The position numbers and the translations under genes are program-made. The notes below the pieces were generated by a model. It had not been told where the DNA came from. It ran no database searches and was given only the letters and a program-made list of their open reading frames with translations. Of a stretch of 64,000 nt of DNA, positions 19,751 through 29,420 are shown in pieces. Within the stretch, counting starts at the first letter, position 1. The number at the start of each line of letters is the position of its first letter. Source of the stretch: JAKAWQ01 sp963745975 (GTDB lineage: Bacteria; Pseudomonadota; Alphaproteobacteria; Acetobacterales; Acetobacteraceae); assembly GCA_963745975.1 (NCBI GenBank), contig CAVUZJ010000007.1, positions 186,001-250,000 of the forward strand. Direction: 5' to 3'.

Positions 19751-20937
19751 GCGTCTCGGTTCTCAGTTTCGGCTGCCGGCTCAACGGTTACGAGAGCGCG
19801 GTCATGCGCGCCCAGGCCGAAGCAGCTGGCCTCTCGGGCACGGTGATCGTCAACACCTGCGCGGTGACGCTCGAGGCCGAGCGCCAGGCCCGCCAGGCGA
19901 TCCGCCGCGTCGCCCGCGAGCAGCCCGCGGCACGCATCGTCGTCACCGGCTGCGCCGCTTCCCTCGACCGCGAGCGCTGGAGCCGCCTGCCGGGCGTCGC
20001 CCGCGTGCTCGACAACGGCGCAAAGCTCGCCCCCGAGAGCTGGGGCGGCACCGCCCGCGCGAGCGCCGATTTCGCCGGCCGCGTCCGCGCCTACGTGCCG
20101 GTCCAGCAGGGGTGCGATCATCGCTGCACCTTCTGCATCATCCCCTTCGGCCGTGGCCCGAGCGTCAGCCGGCCGGCCGGCGACGTCGCCGCCGAGGTCC
20201 GGACGATGGTGGTGGCGGGCCTCAAGGAGGTCGTGCTGACGGGGGTCGACCTCACCTCCTACGGCGCCGACCTGCCCGAGCGCCCGACGCTCGGCAGCCT
20301 CGCCCGCCGCATTCTGGCGCTCGTCCCGGACTTGCCGAGGCTCCGGCTCTCCTCGCTCGATCCGGCCGAGATCGATGCCGATCTCTGGCGCCTCATCGCC
20401 GAGGAGGAGCGCCTGATGCCCCATCTGCACTTCTCCCTCCAGGCGGGCAGCGATCTGATCCTCAAGCGGATGAAGCGCCGCCATTCCCGCGCCGCCGCGC
20501 TTGCGGCGATCGCCCGCGCCCGCACGCTGCGCCCCGGTCTTGCCATCGGCGCGGACCTGATCGCGGGTTTCCCGACCGAGACCGATGCGCTCTTCGCGGA
20601 GACGCTTTCCTTCGTTGAGGAGGCCGAAATCCCCTTCCTGCACGTCTTTCCCTTCAGCGCCCGCCCGGGAACGCCGGCCGCGCGCATGCCCCCGGTGCCC
20701 GCGCCCATCCGCCGCGAGCGCGCAGCACTTCTGCGCGCCGCCGGCAAATCCCATGCCCGGCGCTATTTTTCCTCTTTTCTCGGCCGCAACGTCTCGGTCC
20801 TGGTCGAAGCAGGCGGTCGCGGCCATACGCGCGAATACGTCCCCGCGCGCCTCGCCGCGGAAGCCCCCGCCGGCGCGCTGCTCCGCGCGCGCGTCGTCGG
20901 TTCGGACGAATCCGGCCTCATCGCCGCCCGGGCCTGA
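19747..20937 (+). CDS. mtaB: tRNA (N6-threonylcarbamoyladenosine(37)) methylthiotransferase MtaB
   Basis: Radical-SAM methylthiotransferase of 396 residues that makes ms2t6A at position 37 of ANN-decoding tRNAs. The N-terminal UPF0004 domain supplies Cys ligands (SFGCRLN, NTCAVT, GCAAS). The radical-SAM cluster is CDHRCTFC, followed by IIPFGRG, and a TRAM-like C-terminus follows. IIPFGRGPSVSR and the absence of MiaB features favour MtaB over MiaB or RimO. It sits between dapF and ftsY with end overlaps on both sides, a recurring alphaproteobacterial order. Confidence 0.93.
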   Translation: MSVSVLSFGCRLNGYESAVMRAQAEAAGLSGTVIVNTCAVTLEAERQARQAIRRVAREQPAARIVVTGCAASLDRERWSRLPGVARVLDNGAKLAPESWGGTARASADFAGRVRAYVPVQQGCDHRCTFCIIPFGRGPSVSRPAGDVAAEVRTMVVAGLKEVVLTGVDLTSYGADLPERPTLGSLARRILALVPDLPRLRLSSLDPAEIDADLWRLIAEEERLMPHLHFSLQAGSDLILKRMKRRHSRAAALAAIARARTLRPGLAIGADLIAGFPTETDALFAETLSFVEEAEIPFLHVFPFSARPGTPAARMPPVPAPIRRERAALLRAAGKSHARRYFSSFLGRNVSVLVEAGGRGHTREYVPARLAAEAPAGALLRARVVGSDESGLIAARA

Positions 20938-21857
20938 TGGCGCTTTCCGCCTTCTTTTCGCGCCTCAAGGAAGGGCTGCAGCGCAGCAAGCAGAAGCTCT
21001 CCGAGAGCATCGGCGCCGTCTTCACCCGCCGGCGCCTCGACGAGGCGGCGCTCGCCGAGCTCGAGGACCTGCTGATCGGCGCCGATCTCGGCCCGGCCGC
21101 TTCGGAGCGAATCATCGCCTCCTTCCGCCGCACGCGCTTCGGCAAGGAAGTCACCGGCGAGGAGATCCGCGCCGCGCTTGCCGAGGAGATCGCCGCCATC
21201 CTCGCCCCGGTCGCCCGGCCGCTCGCGATCGATCGCGCGCACGCGCCCCACGTCGTGCTGATGGTGGGCGTGAACGGAACCGGCAAGACCACCACCATCG
21301 GCAAGCTCGCCCAGCAGTACCGCCAGGCGGGATTGCGCACGATGCTCGTCGCCGGCGACACCTTCCGCGCCGCCGCCGTCGAGCAGCTCGAAGTCTGGGG
21401 CAGCCGCACCGGCGCCGAGGTGGTCGCGGGCGCGCCGGGGGCGGATCCCGCGGGTCTCGCCTTCGATGCGCTCGGCCGCGCGCGCGCCGCGCACGCCGAC
21501 GTGCTGCTGATCGACACCGCCGGCCGGCTGCACAACAAGGCCGCACTCATGCAGGAGCTCGCGAAAATCGTCCGCGTGCTCAAGAAGCAGGACCCGGCGG
21601 CGCCGCATTCGGTCGTGCTCGTGCTCGATGCCACCACCGGCCAGAACGCGCTCTCGCAGGTGCGCGTCTTCAAGGAGATGGTCGCGGTCACCGGGCTGAT
21701 CGTGACCAAGCTCGACGGCAGCGCGCGCGGCGGCGTCGTGGTCGCACTCGCCGAGACCTTCGGCCTACCCGTGCATGCCGTCGGCGTGGGCGAGCGCGCC
21801 GACGATCTCCGCCCGTTCGACGCCCACGAATTCGCCCGCGGCCTGGTCGAAGAATGA
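20937..21857 (+). CDS. ftsY: signal recognition particle receptor FtsY
   Basis: SRP-receptor GTPase of 306 residues that docks ribosome-SRP complexes at the membrane. It has an N-terminal helical N domain, then the G domain with GVNGTGKTTTIGKLA, DTFRAAA, DTAGRLHNKA and TKLDGSARGG. The acidic A domain found in E. coli is missing, as is normal in alphaproteobacteria. The ATG shares one base with the mtaB stop (TGATG). Confidence 0.96.
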   Translation: MALSAFFSRLKEGLQRSKQKLSESIGAVFTRRRLDEAALAELEDLLIGADLGPAASERIIASFRRTRFGKEVTGEEIRAALAEEIAAILAPVARPLAIDRAHAPHVVLMVGVNGTGKTTTIGKLAQQYRQAGLRTMLVAGDTFRAAAVEQLEVWGSRTGAEVVAGAPGADPAGLAFDALGRARAAHADVLLIDTAGRLHNKAALMQELAKIVRVLKKQDPAAPHSVVLVLDATTGQNALSQVRVFKEMVAVTGLIVTKLDGSARGGVVVALAETFGLPVHAVGVGERADDLRPFDAHEFARGLVEE

Positions 21858-21863
21858 TCGCGG

Positions 21864-22616
21864 CTAGCTGCTCGAACTCGAGAGCACCTGCTGGACCGAG
21901 GAGAACGGAACCGAGGTCGCGCCGAGCTCGAGCTCCAGCGTGCCGCTCGAGCTGGTCTGCACGCCGCTGATCGTGCCGACGGTGCTGAAGGGGAGTGCCG
22001 TCGTGCTGCCGTCCGAATTGGCGCCCTCCACGGCGACGGTATAGCCCCCGTCGGCCATCTGCGCGCCGCTGTTGGACTGGCCGTTCCAGGTGAAACTATT
22101 GGTGCCGGCGGTGGAAGTGAGCGTCGTGTCGTACACCTGCTGGCCCGAGCTGTTGTAGATCGCAATCGCCACCGGCTCGGCCGTGCTCGCGGTGAACTGC
22201 AGCTTGGCCGAGCCGTTCTGCAACGGCAGCGTGCTCGTATTCAGCAGCACCTGATCGCCCACCATCGAAGAGGACTGCATCAGTTCGCCCGCCTGGTTGA
22301 GCGAGATGAGCTGGGTCAGCGCGCCGTTGGTGTTGATCTGCTGCTCGACCGAGGCGAACTGGACAAGCTCGCTCGTGAACTGGTTGGTGTCCATCGGGCT
22401 GGTCGGGTCCTGGTTCTGCAGCTGCGTCATCAAGAGATTGAGAAAATCGTTGAAATTGCCGGTGAGCGAGGCGAGCGCGTCGTTGCTGGTGGTCGTCGAA
22501 GTGCTGCTCGCGCTGCTCGAGCCGGTGCTCGAGCTGGCGGTCGCGGCCGCCGCCGCCGCCTGGTTGGCGGCGGCGAGCGCGTTGCTCTGCTGGGTGGCGA
22601 GGGAGGCGACGCTCAT
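21864..22616 (-). CDS. flgD: flagellar hook assembly protein FlgD
   Basis: Hook-capping scaffold of 250 residues needed for adding FlgE subunits. The conserved N-terminal FlgD region is FLNLLMTQLQNQDPTSPMDTNQ-like, around residues 55-75. It is followed by FlgD Ig-like/tudor domains, including the GQ-V-Y-T-like turn. The N-terminal 50 residues are Ala/Ser/Thr-rich. It is downstream of fliK on the same strand (21 bases). It ends six bases from the convergent ftsY stop. Confidence 0.92.
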   Translation of the reverse strand: MSVASLATQQSNALAAANQAAAAAATASSSTGSSSASSTSTTTSNDALASLTGNFNDFLNLLMTQLQNQDPTSPMDTNQFTSELVQFASVEQQINTNGALTQLISLNQAGELMQSSSMVGDQVLLNTSTLPLQNGSAKLQFTASTAEPVAIAIYNSSGQQVYDTTLTSTAGTNSFTWNGQSNSGAQMADGGYTVAVEGANSDGSTTALPFSTVGTISGVQTSSSGTLELELGATSVPFSSVQQVLSSSSS

Positions 22617-22637
22617 GGCGAAGATCCTGTGCTGAGG

Positions 22638-24068
22638 TCAGGCGGTGATATCGAGGCCGGCGCGAAGCCAGGCGCTGCCCGGCAGCGCGCCGAGAGAAGT
22701 CGCGGAGTCTTCGGCTTGAGCGCCGGCCTGGCGCGCGGCGGTCCGGGGCCGCCGAGCCGCCGGATCGCCGGTGGATGCACCGCCGGCCGCAAGCCCCGAG
22801 CCGCCGCTGAAGCCCGCCGCCTCCGCCGCGGCCACCGGCGCGGCAGCGGCCTGGGCCGCGGATTGGGACGCTGTGGATTGAGATGGGGCAAGATGGAAGC
22901 TCACGCTCCGCGGATCGAGCGTGAGCCCGGCGCGATCGAGCGCCTGCTGTAGCGCCGGCTGATCGCGGAGCAGCAGCAGCAGCGTCTCCGGCTGCTCCGC
23001 GGTTACCTTGACGGCAGCCGGCCCGTCCGGCGGCCGCGTGATCTGCACCTCCACCTGGCCGAGCGTCGCTGGCTCGAGCCGCAGCGTCAGCACGTTCGAG
23101 GTGCCGGAGCGGCCGAGCGAGAAAAGGGCAGGGGCGACCTGCGCCGCGGGCGAAGAGCCGGACGCCTGGGCGCCCGGCGCCGCTTGGGACGCACCCTGCG
23201 ATCCGCCGGCGGCAGCAAGGCTGGCCGTCGAGACCGGCGAGGCGACAGCGGGCAACGCCGGAGCCGCCGGCGGCGCCGCTTGCGCTGCCTGTGGCGCTGG
23301 GACGCCGGCGGGAGCAGCGGAGAGGTGTGCCGGGCTGCCGCCCGTGCTCGCCGGCGCGGGATCACCGACCGCCTGCCCGCCCGACGGCTGGGCCGGCGCG
23401 GCTGCGTCCGTCGCTGCCTTTCCTGCTGCCGTGTTTCCCCCTGGCGCAGGCAGCTCGGCGGGGAGTGTCGCGGGCGTGCTTGCCGGGGCCGCGCCTTGCG
23501 GCGGCGCCGCGACGGCGAGGAGCGCGGCCGCGGGCACGGGTGAAGCCTGCGCCGACGAACCAGCTGACGGGGCCGCCGCAGCGCCCCGTGCCGTCGCTTC
23601 GTTGCTCTTGCCGGACCCTGCCGCCGCCTGGCTCGGCCCGCCGCCCGTCCCGGCGCTCGTCGTGCCGGCGGTGGCCGCCTCCGAAGCGGCCGGCTCCCCG
23701 GCGAGAGCCACCGCGGCCGCTGTGCCGCCGTCCTCGTCCGTTGTCGGGGCCGCAGCGATCGCCGCGGCAGGGCTGCCGACACTCGCCTCGCCCTTGCCGC
23801 CGGCCCGCCCGCTCGTTGCGCTGGCAGAGGCTGCTGGGGCAGAGGCTGCTGGGGCAGAGGCGGCTCTGGCAGAGGCTGCTGCGCCGGCTTGGGCCGGATG
23901 CCCGGCGTGGAGCGCGGCCCCGAGCGCACGGTGGAACACGCCGCCGCTGCCGCTCGCCGCAGGCTTGGAGCCGGAAGCCGCCGCTCCCGCCCCCGCGCGC
24001 GCCGCCACCGAAGCGGGTGGAGGCGCGGCCAGGGTGGGCGGAGCCGGCGGGGGCGATGCACGCGGCAT
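22638..24068 (-). CDS. fliK: flagellar hook-length control protein FliK
   Basis: Molecular ruler of the hook. The conserved C-terminal FliK domain is at about residues 340-420, with LTLRLEPATLGQVEVQI and the following AEQPETLLLLLRDQPALQQAL. The rest is a very long Ala/Pro/Ser/Gly-rich region, partly built of a short tandem repeat. The start is uncertain: 24068 (MPRASPPPAPPTL) gives 476 residues. An in-frame ATG at 24242 would add 58 residues without protein-like character. The gene is divergent from flgE and next to flgD, which it controls functionally. Confidence 0.85.
   Translation of the reverse strand: MPRASPPPAPPTLAAPPPASVAARAGAGAAASGSKPAASGSGGVFHRALGAALHAGHPAQAGAAASARAASAPAASAPAASASATSGRAGGKGEASVGSPAAAIAAAPTTDEDGGTAAAVALAGEPAASEAATAGTTSAGTGGGPSQAAAGSGKSNEATARGAAAAPSAGSSAQASPVPAAALLAVAAPPQGAAPASTPATLPAELPAPGGNTAAGKAATDAAAPAQPSGGQAVGDPAPASTGGSPAHLSAAPAGVPAPQAAQAAPPAAPALPAVASPVSTASLAAAGGSQGASQAAPGAQASGSSPAAQVAPALFSLGRSGTSNVLTLRLEPATLGQVEVQITRPPDGPAAVKVTAEQPETLLLLLRDQPALQQALDRAGLTLDPRSVSFHLAPSQSTASQSAAQAAAAPVAAAEAAGFSGGSGLAAGGASTGDPAARRPRTAARQAGAQAEDSATSLGALPGSAWLRAGLDITA
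23821..23880. repeat. four 15-bp tandem repeats inside fliK
   Basis: Four copies of a 15-base unit, ideal form GGGGCAGAGGCTGCT with small changes, follow one another without gaps. On the minus strand they encode Ser-Ala-Ala-Ser-Ala/Pro-type pentads in the ruler region of FliK. Copy-number change would alter the ruler length without breaking the frame. Confidence 0.8.
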
Positions 24069-24334
24069 GCGCCCGGCGAAGCAAGCGGCGGGCCAGCGCA
24101 ATCGCGGCTGCCGCGCGCCCCTTTCGCCCGGCCCCGGCAGGAATTGCCGGGCCGGGTCTGCCGCCCCGGCCGGAAGCGCCACCCCGCGAACCGCCCGCCC
24201 CGCCGAAAGCCGCCGCCCGTCCCTCGCACGATTCCCTGGCACGATTCCTGCGAGGTGCTGCGCGGCACCCGTTCGGGAGCAAAACGCTCCCGCGGGGCCG
24301 CCAGGCTCCCCTCGCCCGCGCGCAGGAGGTTTTC

Positions 24335-25654
24335 GTGTCTCTTTTCGGCGCCATGAACACAGCCGTCAGCGGCCTCGCCGCCGAGTTGGCCGAGTTCACG
24401 AACATCAGCAACAACGTCGCGAACAGCCAGACCGTCGGCTACAAGGGCGTCGACACCAATTTCATCGACTACCTCACGACCTCGACACCCGAAACCAACG
24501 ACTCGAGCACGGTGGTGGCGCTCCCGAGCTACACCAACACCGTCCAGGGCACGATCACCCAGACCACCAACCCGCTCAATCTCGCGATCTCGGGCCAGGG
24601 CTTCTTCGCGGTGAGCCAATCGACCGGCACCACCAACGGCCAGACCACGTTCAACCCGCAGCAATATTATACCCAGGCCGGCGACTTCACGATGAACTCC
24701 CAGGGCTATCTCGTGAACAGCGCCGGCTATTATCTGAATGGCTGGACCGTCAATCCGGCCACCGGCGCCGTCGACCAGAACAACCTGACCCCGATCCAGG
24801 TGAGCCAGGACGCGTACGCCCCGGTGGCGACGAGCGACGTCGACCTTGCCGCCAACCTCCCGGCAACGCCCTCCTCGACGACCCCGATCACCTCCCAGGT
24901 CGAGGTCTATGACGGGCTCGGCAACCAGCAGACCGTGGACCTCACCTGGACCCAGACGGGGACGAACACCTGGACGGTGGACATCACCGCGCCGAACGCG
25001 ACCAATGGCCCGGATCTCGGCACCGCGACGGTGGATTTCGGGCCGACCGCGAGCGGCAACGACGTCGCCGACGGAACGATCGGCAGCGTCAGCGTCGATG
25101 CCGCCGATCCCGGCACGCTCTCCACCTCGACCTATTCGGCGGGCGGCGCCGCGAGCATTTCCTTCACCGCCAATTTCGGCAATGGCAACCAGGCGATCGC
25201 GCTCAATCTCGGCGATTACGGCGCCTCCAACGGCCTCACCCAATATGCCGGCACCTCGTACACGCTCAACAATCTGAGCCAGAACGGCGTGCCCCCCGGC
25301 GCCTTCTCCTCCGTCAGCGTCAACGACAACGGCGACGTCGTCATCAATTACAACAACGGCCAGTCGCAGACGATCGCCCAGGTCCCGGTGGTGACCTTCA
25401 ACGCGCCGGACGGGCTGCAGTCGCAGAACGGCCAAGCCTTCACCGCGACCCAGGCCTCCGGCGACGCGATCGCCAACAGTTCCGGCAGCGGCGGCTCGGG
25501 CAGCCTGGTCACCAGCGCCGTCGAGGAATCGAATGTCGATATCTCGACCGAGTTCAGCCAGCTCATCGTCGCGCAGGAGGCCTATTCGGCGAACACCAAG
25601 ACGATCAGCACCGCCGATCAAATGGTGCAGTCGCTTCTCAACATGATCCAGTAG
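24335..25654 (+). CDS. flgE: flagellar hook protein FlgE
   Basis: A 439-residue hook subunit. The N-terminal rod motif is MNTAVSGLAAELAEFTNISN followed by NVANSQTVGYKG, and the FlgE D2 region is in the middle. The C-terminal helix is VEESNVDISTEFSQLIVAQE, followed by SANTKTISTADQMVQSLL. The GTG at 24335 has AGGAGG five bases upstream, a strong ribosome site. It heads the plus-strand hook-filament genes flgE-flgK-flgL. Confidence 0.95.
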   Translation: MSLFGAMNTAVSGLAAELAEFTNISNNVANSQTVGYKGVDTNFIDYLTTSTPETNDSSTVVALPSYTNTVQGTITQTTNPLNLAISGQGFFAVSQSTGTTNGQTTFNPQQYYTQAGDFTMNSQGYLVNSAGYYLNGWTVNPATGAVDQNNLTPIQVSQDAYAPVATSDVDLAANLPATPSSTTPITSQVEVYDGLGNQQTVDLTWTQTGTNTWTVDITAPNATNGPDLGTATVDFGPTASGNDVADGTIGSVSVDAADPGTLSTSTYSAGGAASISFTANFGNGNQAIALNLGDYGASNGLTQYAGTSYTLNNLSQNGVPPGAFSSVSVNDNGDVVINYNNGQSQTIAQVPVVTFNAPDGLQSQNGQAFTATQASGDAIANSSGSGGSGSLVTSAVEESNVDISTEFSQLIVAQEAYSANTKTISTADQMVQSLLNMIQ

Positions 25655-25676
25655 CCCGGCTGCGAGCAACCCCCCA

Positions 25677-27206
25677 ATGAGCCTCAACGCCGCGCTCTCC
25701 ATCGCCGACAGCGGGCTCGCGAACATCAACCAGCAGTTGGCGCTGCTCTCGCAGAACGTCGCCAACGCCAGCACGCCGAGCTATGCGGTGGAAACGCTCG
25801 GCCAGCAGAGCCTCACCGCTGCCGGCGAGCCGATGGGCGTGCTGACCGGGGTTGCGACAGCGAACATCGACGCCGCCCTGCAGGCCTCGGTGTTCGCGCA
25901 GAATTCGGCGGCCTCCGCGCTGCAGACAACGACCAACGCGCTCTCGTCGATCGACGCTGTGATGGGCACTCCGGGCTCCGGCACCGACCTTGCGAGCCTG
26001 GTGACCAACCTCGAGGACGCCTTCTCGACCCTTTCCGCCGACCCTTCGAGCCCGACCCAGCAGCAAGCCGTGGTGCAATCGGCGAGCACGCTCGCCTCCA
26101 GCATCAATGCGCTCAGCGATACGTACACGACCGCGCGGCAGAACGCCGAGAACGCGATCGTCTCGGAGGTCGGCACGATCAATTCCACGCTCTCGGCGAT
26201 CGGCACGCTCAATGGCCAGATCGTCGCCGCCAAGCAGCAGGGCCAGAGCACGGCGGATTTGCAGAACCAGCTCACGGCGCAGGAGCAGACGCTCTCCGGC
26301 CTGCTGGCCGTGAATTTCGTGCCGCAGAGCGACGGCAGCGTCCTCGTCTTCACGACCAGCGGGCTCGAGCTGCCGACGAATACCTCGAGCGCCCTCTCGG
26401 TGAGCCCGGCCAATGTCGGCGCGAGCGCCACCTATCCCGGCAGCATTCCGCCGATCACGCTCGGCGGGCTCGACGTCACCGACCAGCTCACCGGCGGCTC
26501 GCTCGGCGCCAACATCACGCTCCGCGACCAGACCCTGCCGGACTATCAGGCCGGCCTTGACGAGTTCTCCGAGAACCTCGCCACGCGCTTCTCCGCCCAG
26601 GGGCTCACGCTCTTCACCAACGGCTCCGGCACGGTGCCGAGCGGCGGCGGCACCCCGGTGCAGTCGAGCTATGTCGGCTTCGCCTCCGAGATCGAGGTCA
26701 ATCCGGCGGTCACCGAAGATCCCTCGCTGGTGCAGGACGGCACCAACGCGATCGCCGGCAGCGCGAACGGCGCCTCCGCCTTCACGCCCAATCCCTCGAG
26801 CGGGCCCGCCGGCTTCACGACGCTGATCACCCGCATTCTCGATTATAGCTTCGGCGCCGACGTGCAGGCAGGCGTTGCCCAGCCCGCGGTCAACACGACC
26901 GGCCTCGGCCCGCTCGGCAATCTCTCGCTGCCGTTCGCCGCTCCGGACACGCCGACGGGCTTCGCCGCCGCCCTGGTCGGACAGGAGGCGAACGACAGCG
27001 CCAATGCGAGCAGCGCTCTCTCCGCCACGCAGGCGACGCAGAGCGCGCTCGCCGACCAGCTCTCGGCGACCTCCGGCGTCAGCATCGACCAGCAGATGTC
27101 CCAGATGGTGGCGCTGCAGAACAGCTATGGCGCCAATGCCCGCATCATCGCGGCGGTGCAGGCGATGTGGGCGGACCTGCTCGCCGCGGTTCCGAGTGCC
27201 ACGTGA
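25677..27206 (+). CDS. flgK: flagellar hook-associated protein 1 (FlgK)
   Basis: Hook-filament junction protein of 509 residues. It starts MSLNAALSIADSGLANINQQ and then has the LSQNVANASTPSYAVETL rod motif. The C-terminal helix is SGVSIDQQMSQMVALQNSYG with AAVQAMWADLL. It lies 22 bases after flgE and 16 bases before flgL. It forms the first ring between hook and filament. Confidence 0.94.
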   Translation: MSLNAALSIADSGLANINQQLALLSQNVANASTPSYAVETLGQQSLTAAGEPMGVLTGVATANIDAALQASVFAQNSAASALQTTTNALSSIDAVMGTPGSGTDLASLVTNLEDAFSTLSADPSSPTQQQAVVQSASTLASSINALSDTYTTARQNAENAIVSEVGTINSTLSAIGTLNGQIVAAKQQGQSTADLQNQLTAQEQTLSGLLAVNFVPQSDGSVLVFTTSGLELPTNTSSALSVSPANVGASATYPGSIPPITLGGLDVTDQLTGGSLGANITLRDQTLPDYQAGLDEFSENLATRFSAQGLTLFTNGSGTVPSGGGTPVQSSYVGFASEIEVNPAVTEDPSLVQDGTNAIAGSANGASAFTPNPSSGPAGFTTLITRILDYSFGADVQAGVAQPAVNTTGLGPLGNLSLPFAAPDTPTGFAAALVGQEANDSANASSALSATQATQSALADQLSATSGVSIDQQMSQMVALQNSYGANARIIAAVQAMWADLLAAVPSAT

Positions 27207-27222
27207 GCGAGGAAAGCATGCA

Positions 27223-28311
27223 ATGAGCGGCAGCGTCTCCGGCATCGACACGTCCAACTACTCGGTGATCGCCCAGCTTTCGGCCGACGCCGCCGCGATC
27301 CGCCAGAAGCTCGATACGCTGACGGAGCAATCCGCGAGCGGCCTCGTCAGCCAGACCTATGCCGGGCTCGGCTCATCCGCCTCGGTCTCGCTCGACCTCA
27401 ATCCCGAGATCAGCCAGATGAACACCTGGCAAAGCAACATCAACGCCGTCCAGGGCAACATGCAGGTCACCCAGACGGCGGTGAGCGAGATCAGCTCGAT
27501 CGCGTCGAACTTCGCCTCCCAGCTCAACACCCTCAACAGCACCGACCCGACCGCGATCGACACCCTCGCCTCCTCGGCCCAGCAGGCGCTCGTCGAGGTG
27601 GCGAACCTCCTCGATTCGACCGACGGCACCGACTATGTCTTCGCTGGAGAGGACAGCGCCAACCCGCCGGTCCCGAACGCCGATGGAATCCTCTCGTCGG
27701 GCTTCTATACCGCCATCAATTCCGCGGTGGCCGCACTCGGCACCAACGGCGCGGCGACCACCGAGGCGAGCATCATCGCCACGGGATCCTCCAACGCCGC
27801 CGGCACATCGCCCTTCTCCGCCGCGCTCTCGCAGTCGGCGGCAACCCTCCAGGCCAGCCTGCCCTCCGTGCAGGTGGGCAGCGACCAGTTCGTCACCACC
27901 GGCCTCCTCGCCTCGGCCAACACCTACGTCGCATCCACCGGGTCGAACACCACCGGGTCCTACATGCGCGACGTGCTCACAGGGCTCGCGACGATCGCCT
28001 CGCTCTCAAGCTCGCAGATCAGCGACTCGGAATTCGAGACCCTGGTCACCAATACCGAGAGCATGCTGCAAGGCGCGGTGACGACGATGAACCAGGACGC
28101 CGGCGTTCTCGGCAACCAGCAGACCGCGCTCACCGACCAGGCGACCAGCCTCTCCGACACGGCGAGCGCGCTCGCCACTCAGGTGGGCGCGGTGCAGGAC
28201 GTCAACATGTCCAGCACCGCGACCGAGCTTTCGCTAGTCCAGACGCAGCTGCAGGCCTCCTACCAGGTGATCGCCAATATGGATAGCCTCTCGCTTGTCA
28301 CTTATCTCTGA
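27223..28311 (+). CDS. flgL: flagellar hook-associated protein 3 (FlgL, flagellin-like)
   Basis: A 362-residue member of the flagellin superfamily. The N-terminal helix contains IAQLSADAAAIRQKLDTL and QSASGLVSQTYAGLG. The C-terminal helix contains ATELSLVQTQLQASYQV. The position straight after flgK, and a middle domain longer than that of the short flagellin nearby, support FlgL. The ATG at 27223 is preceded by GAGGAAA. Confidence 0.9.
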   Translation: MSGSVSGIDTSNYSVIAQLSADAAAIRQKLDTLTEQSASGLVSQTYAGLGSSASVSLDLNPEISQMNTWQSNINAVQGNMQVTQTAVSEISSIASNFASQLNTLNSTDPTAIDTLASSAQQALVEVANLLDSTDGTDYVFAGEDSANPPVPNADGILSSGFYTAINSAVAALGTNGAATTEASIIATGSSNAAGTSPFSAALSQSAATLQASLPSVQVGSDQFVTTGLLASANTYVASTGSNTTGSYMRDVLTGLATIASLSSSQISDSEFETLVTNTESMLQGAVTTMNQDAGVLGNQQTALTDQATSLSDTASALATQVGAVQDVNMSSTATELSLVQTQLQASYQVIANMDSLSLVTYL

Positions 28312-28422
28312 AAATACAAAAGCTTGGGCCGCTTTCACCGCCCGTTAAGCCATTCGCGCCAAACTAGCGATTGCCCGCAAAAGGCGGGGGAACCGCAACC
28401 TCAGGGCAACAGGTAAGACACC

Positions 28423-29277
28423 ATGTCACTCTTGTCATCCATCAACACCAACATGGGCGCCACCATCGCGCTCGAGTCCCTCGACAGCACCACCTCCGCG
28501 CTGAACGCGGCGGAGAAGCAGGTCTCCACCGGCTACGCGGTGGCGGACGCCACCGACAACGGCGCGGCCTATGCGGTGGCGCAGAACGTCCGCTCGGACG
28601 TCTCGGCGCTGACCACCGCCAACTCGGCGCTCGGCGGCGTGCAGGGCCTGCTCAGCACGACGCTCTCGGGGATGAATAACATCTCGAACACGATGGCGAG
28701 CATGCGCGATGTGCTCGTGGAACTCGCGAGCGCGAGCACCACGGGAACGCAGCGCACGCAGTACGAGGAGCAGTACAACTCCTATCTCGCCAATATCAAA
28801 ACCTTCGTCCAGGACGCCGGCTACAACGGGACGACGCTGATCGGCAACATCTCCGGCAGCGACGGCACATTCGGCTCGGTCTCGGTGGTGCGCAACGAGC
28901 TCGGCTCGACCTACGGAATCGCGAGCTACGGCGGCTCGGCGCTCTACGCCTCGCTGGCCTTCACCTCGACCCAGCTCGCGTCCTCGACCACCGTCCAGGC
29001 CCTGATCACCAATACCGGCACCTTCCTCACCAACCTGAACGCCGTCGGCACCGAGCTCAACAGTCTCGGCTCGTCCGTCAATTTCATCAACAACCAGATC
29101 AGCTACAACAGCGACAAGATCGACGCGCTGAACGACGGTCTCGGCTCGCTCGTCGATGCCAACATGGCGCAGGAATCCGCGCTGCTGCAATCGCTCCAGA
29201 CCAAGCAGCAGCTTGCCACGGCGGCGCTCACGATCGCCGAACAGGCGCCCTCGGTCCTGCTCAAGCTGTTCTCTTAG
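28423..29277 (+). CDS. fliC: flagellin
   Basis: A short filament subunit, 284 residues. D0/D1 N-terminus: SLLSSINTNMGATIALESLD and STGYAVADATDNGAAYAVAQ. D1/D0 C-terminus: ALLQSLQTKQQLATAALTIA then EQAPSVLLKLFS. There is no large variable D2/D3. The middle is rich in Ser, Thr and Asn, a possible substrate for the TPR glycosyltransferases downstream. GGTAAGACACC precedes the ATG, a modest ribosome site. The 111-base leader presumably holds its own promoter, but no clear sigma-28 or sigma-54 motif was recognised. Confidence 0.95.
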   Translation: MSLLSSINTNMGATIALESLDSTTSALNAAEKQVSTGYAVADATDNGAAYAVAQNVRSDVSALTTANSALGGVQGLLSTTLSGMNNISNTMASMRDVLVELASASTTGTQRTQYEEQYNSYLANIKTFVQDAGYNGTTLIGNISGSDGTFGSVSVVRNELGSTYGIASYGGSALYASLAFTSTQLASSTTVQALITNTGTFLTNLNAVGTELNSLGSSVNFINNQISYNSDKIDALNDGLGSLVDANMAQESALLQSLQTKQQLATAALTIAEQAPSVLLKLFS

Positions 29278-29288
29278 TAGGCTGCGCA

Positions 29289-29313
29289 GGCGGCGGGCAA
29301 AATGTCCGCCGCC
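29289..29313 (+). terminator. possible flagellin terminator hairpin
   Basis: GGCGGCGG and CCGCCGCC (29289-29296 and 29306-29313) form an 8-bp stem with a 9-base loop, 12 bases after the fliC stop. No U-run follows, so it may be a 3' stabilising stem rather than an intrinsic terminator. Confidence 0.35.
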
Positions 29314-29420
29314 GCACACTCGCGCGAATGGCTTGATCCGGACCCGCCCTCGAGCGCGGTCGTACGGGTGCCAGGGGGGGCCGATGCCAAGGGGGACGGG
29401 AAGGGGATGGGAAGGCCTCG

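Noticed and set aside
28312..28422. Sigma-54 or sigma-28 promoter before the flagellin gene
   Set aside because: No GG-n10-GC or sigma-28-like pair could be placed with confidence in this leader.
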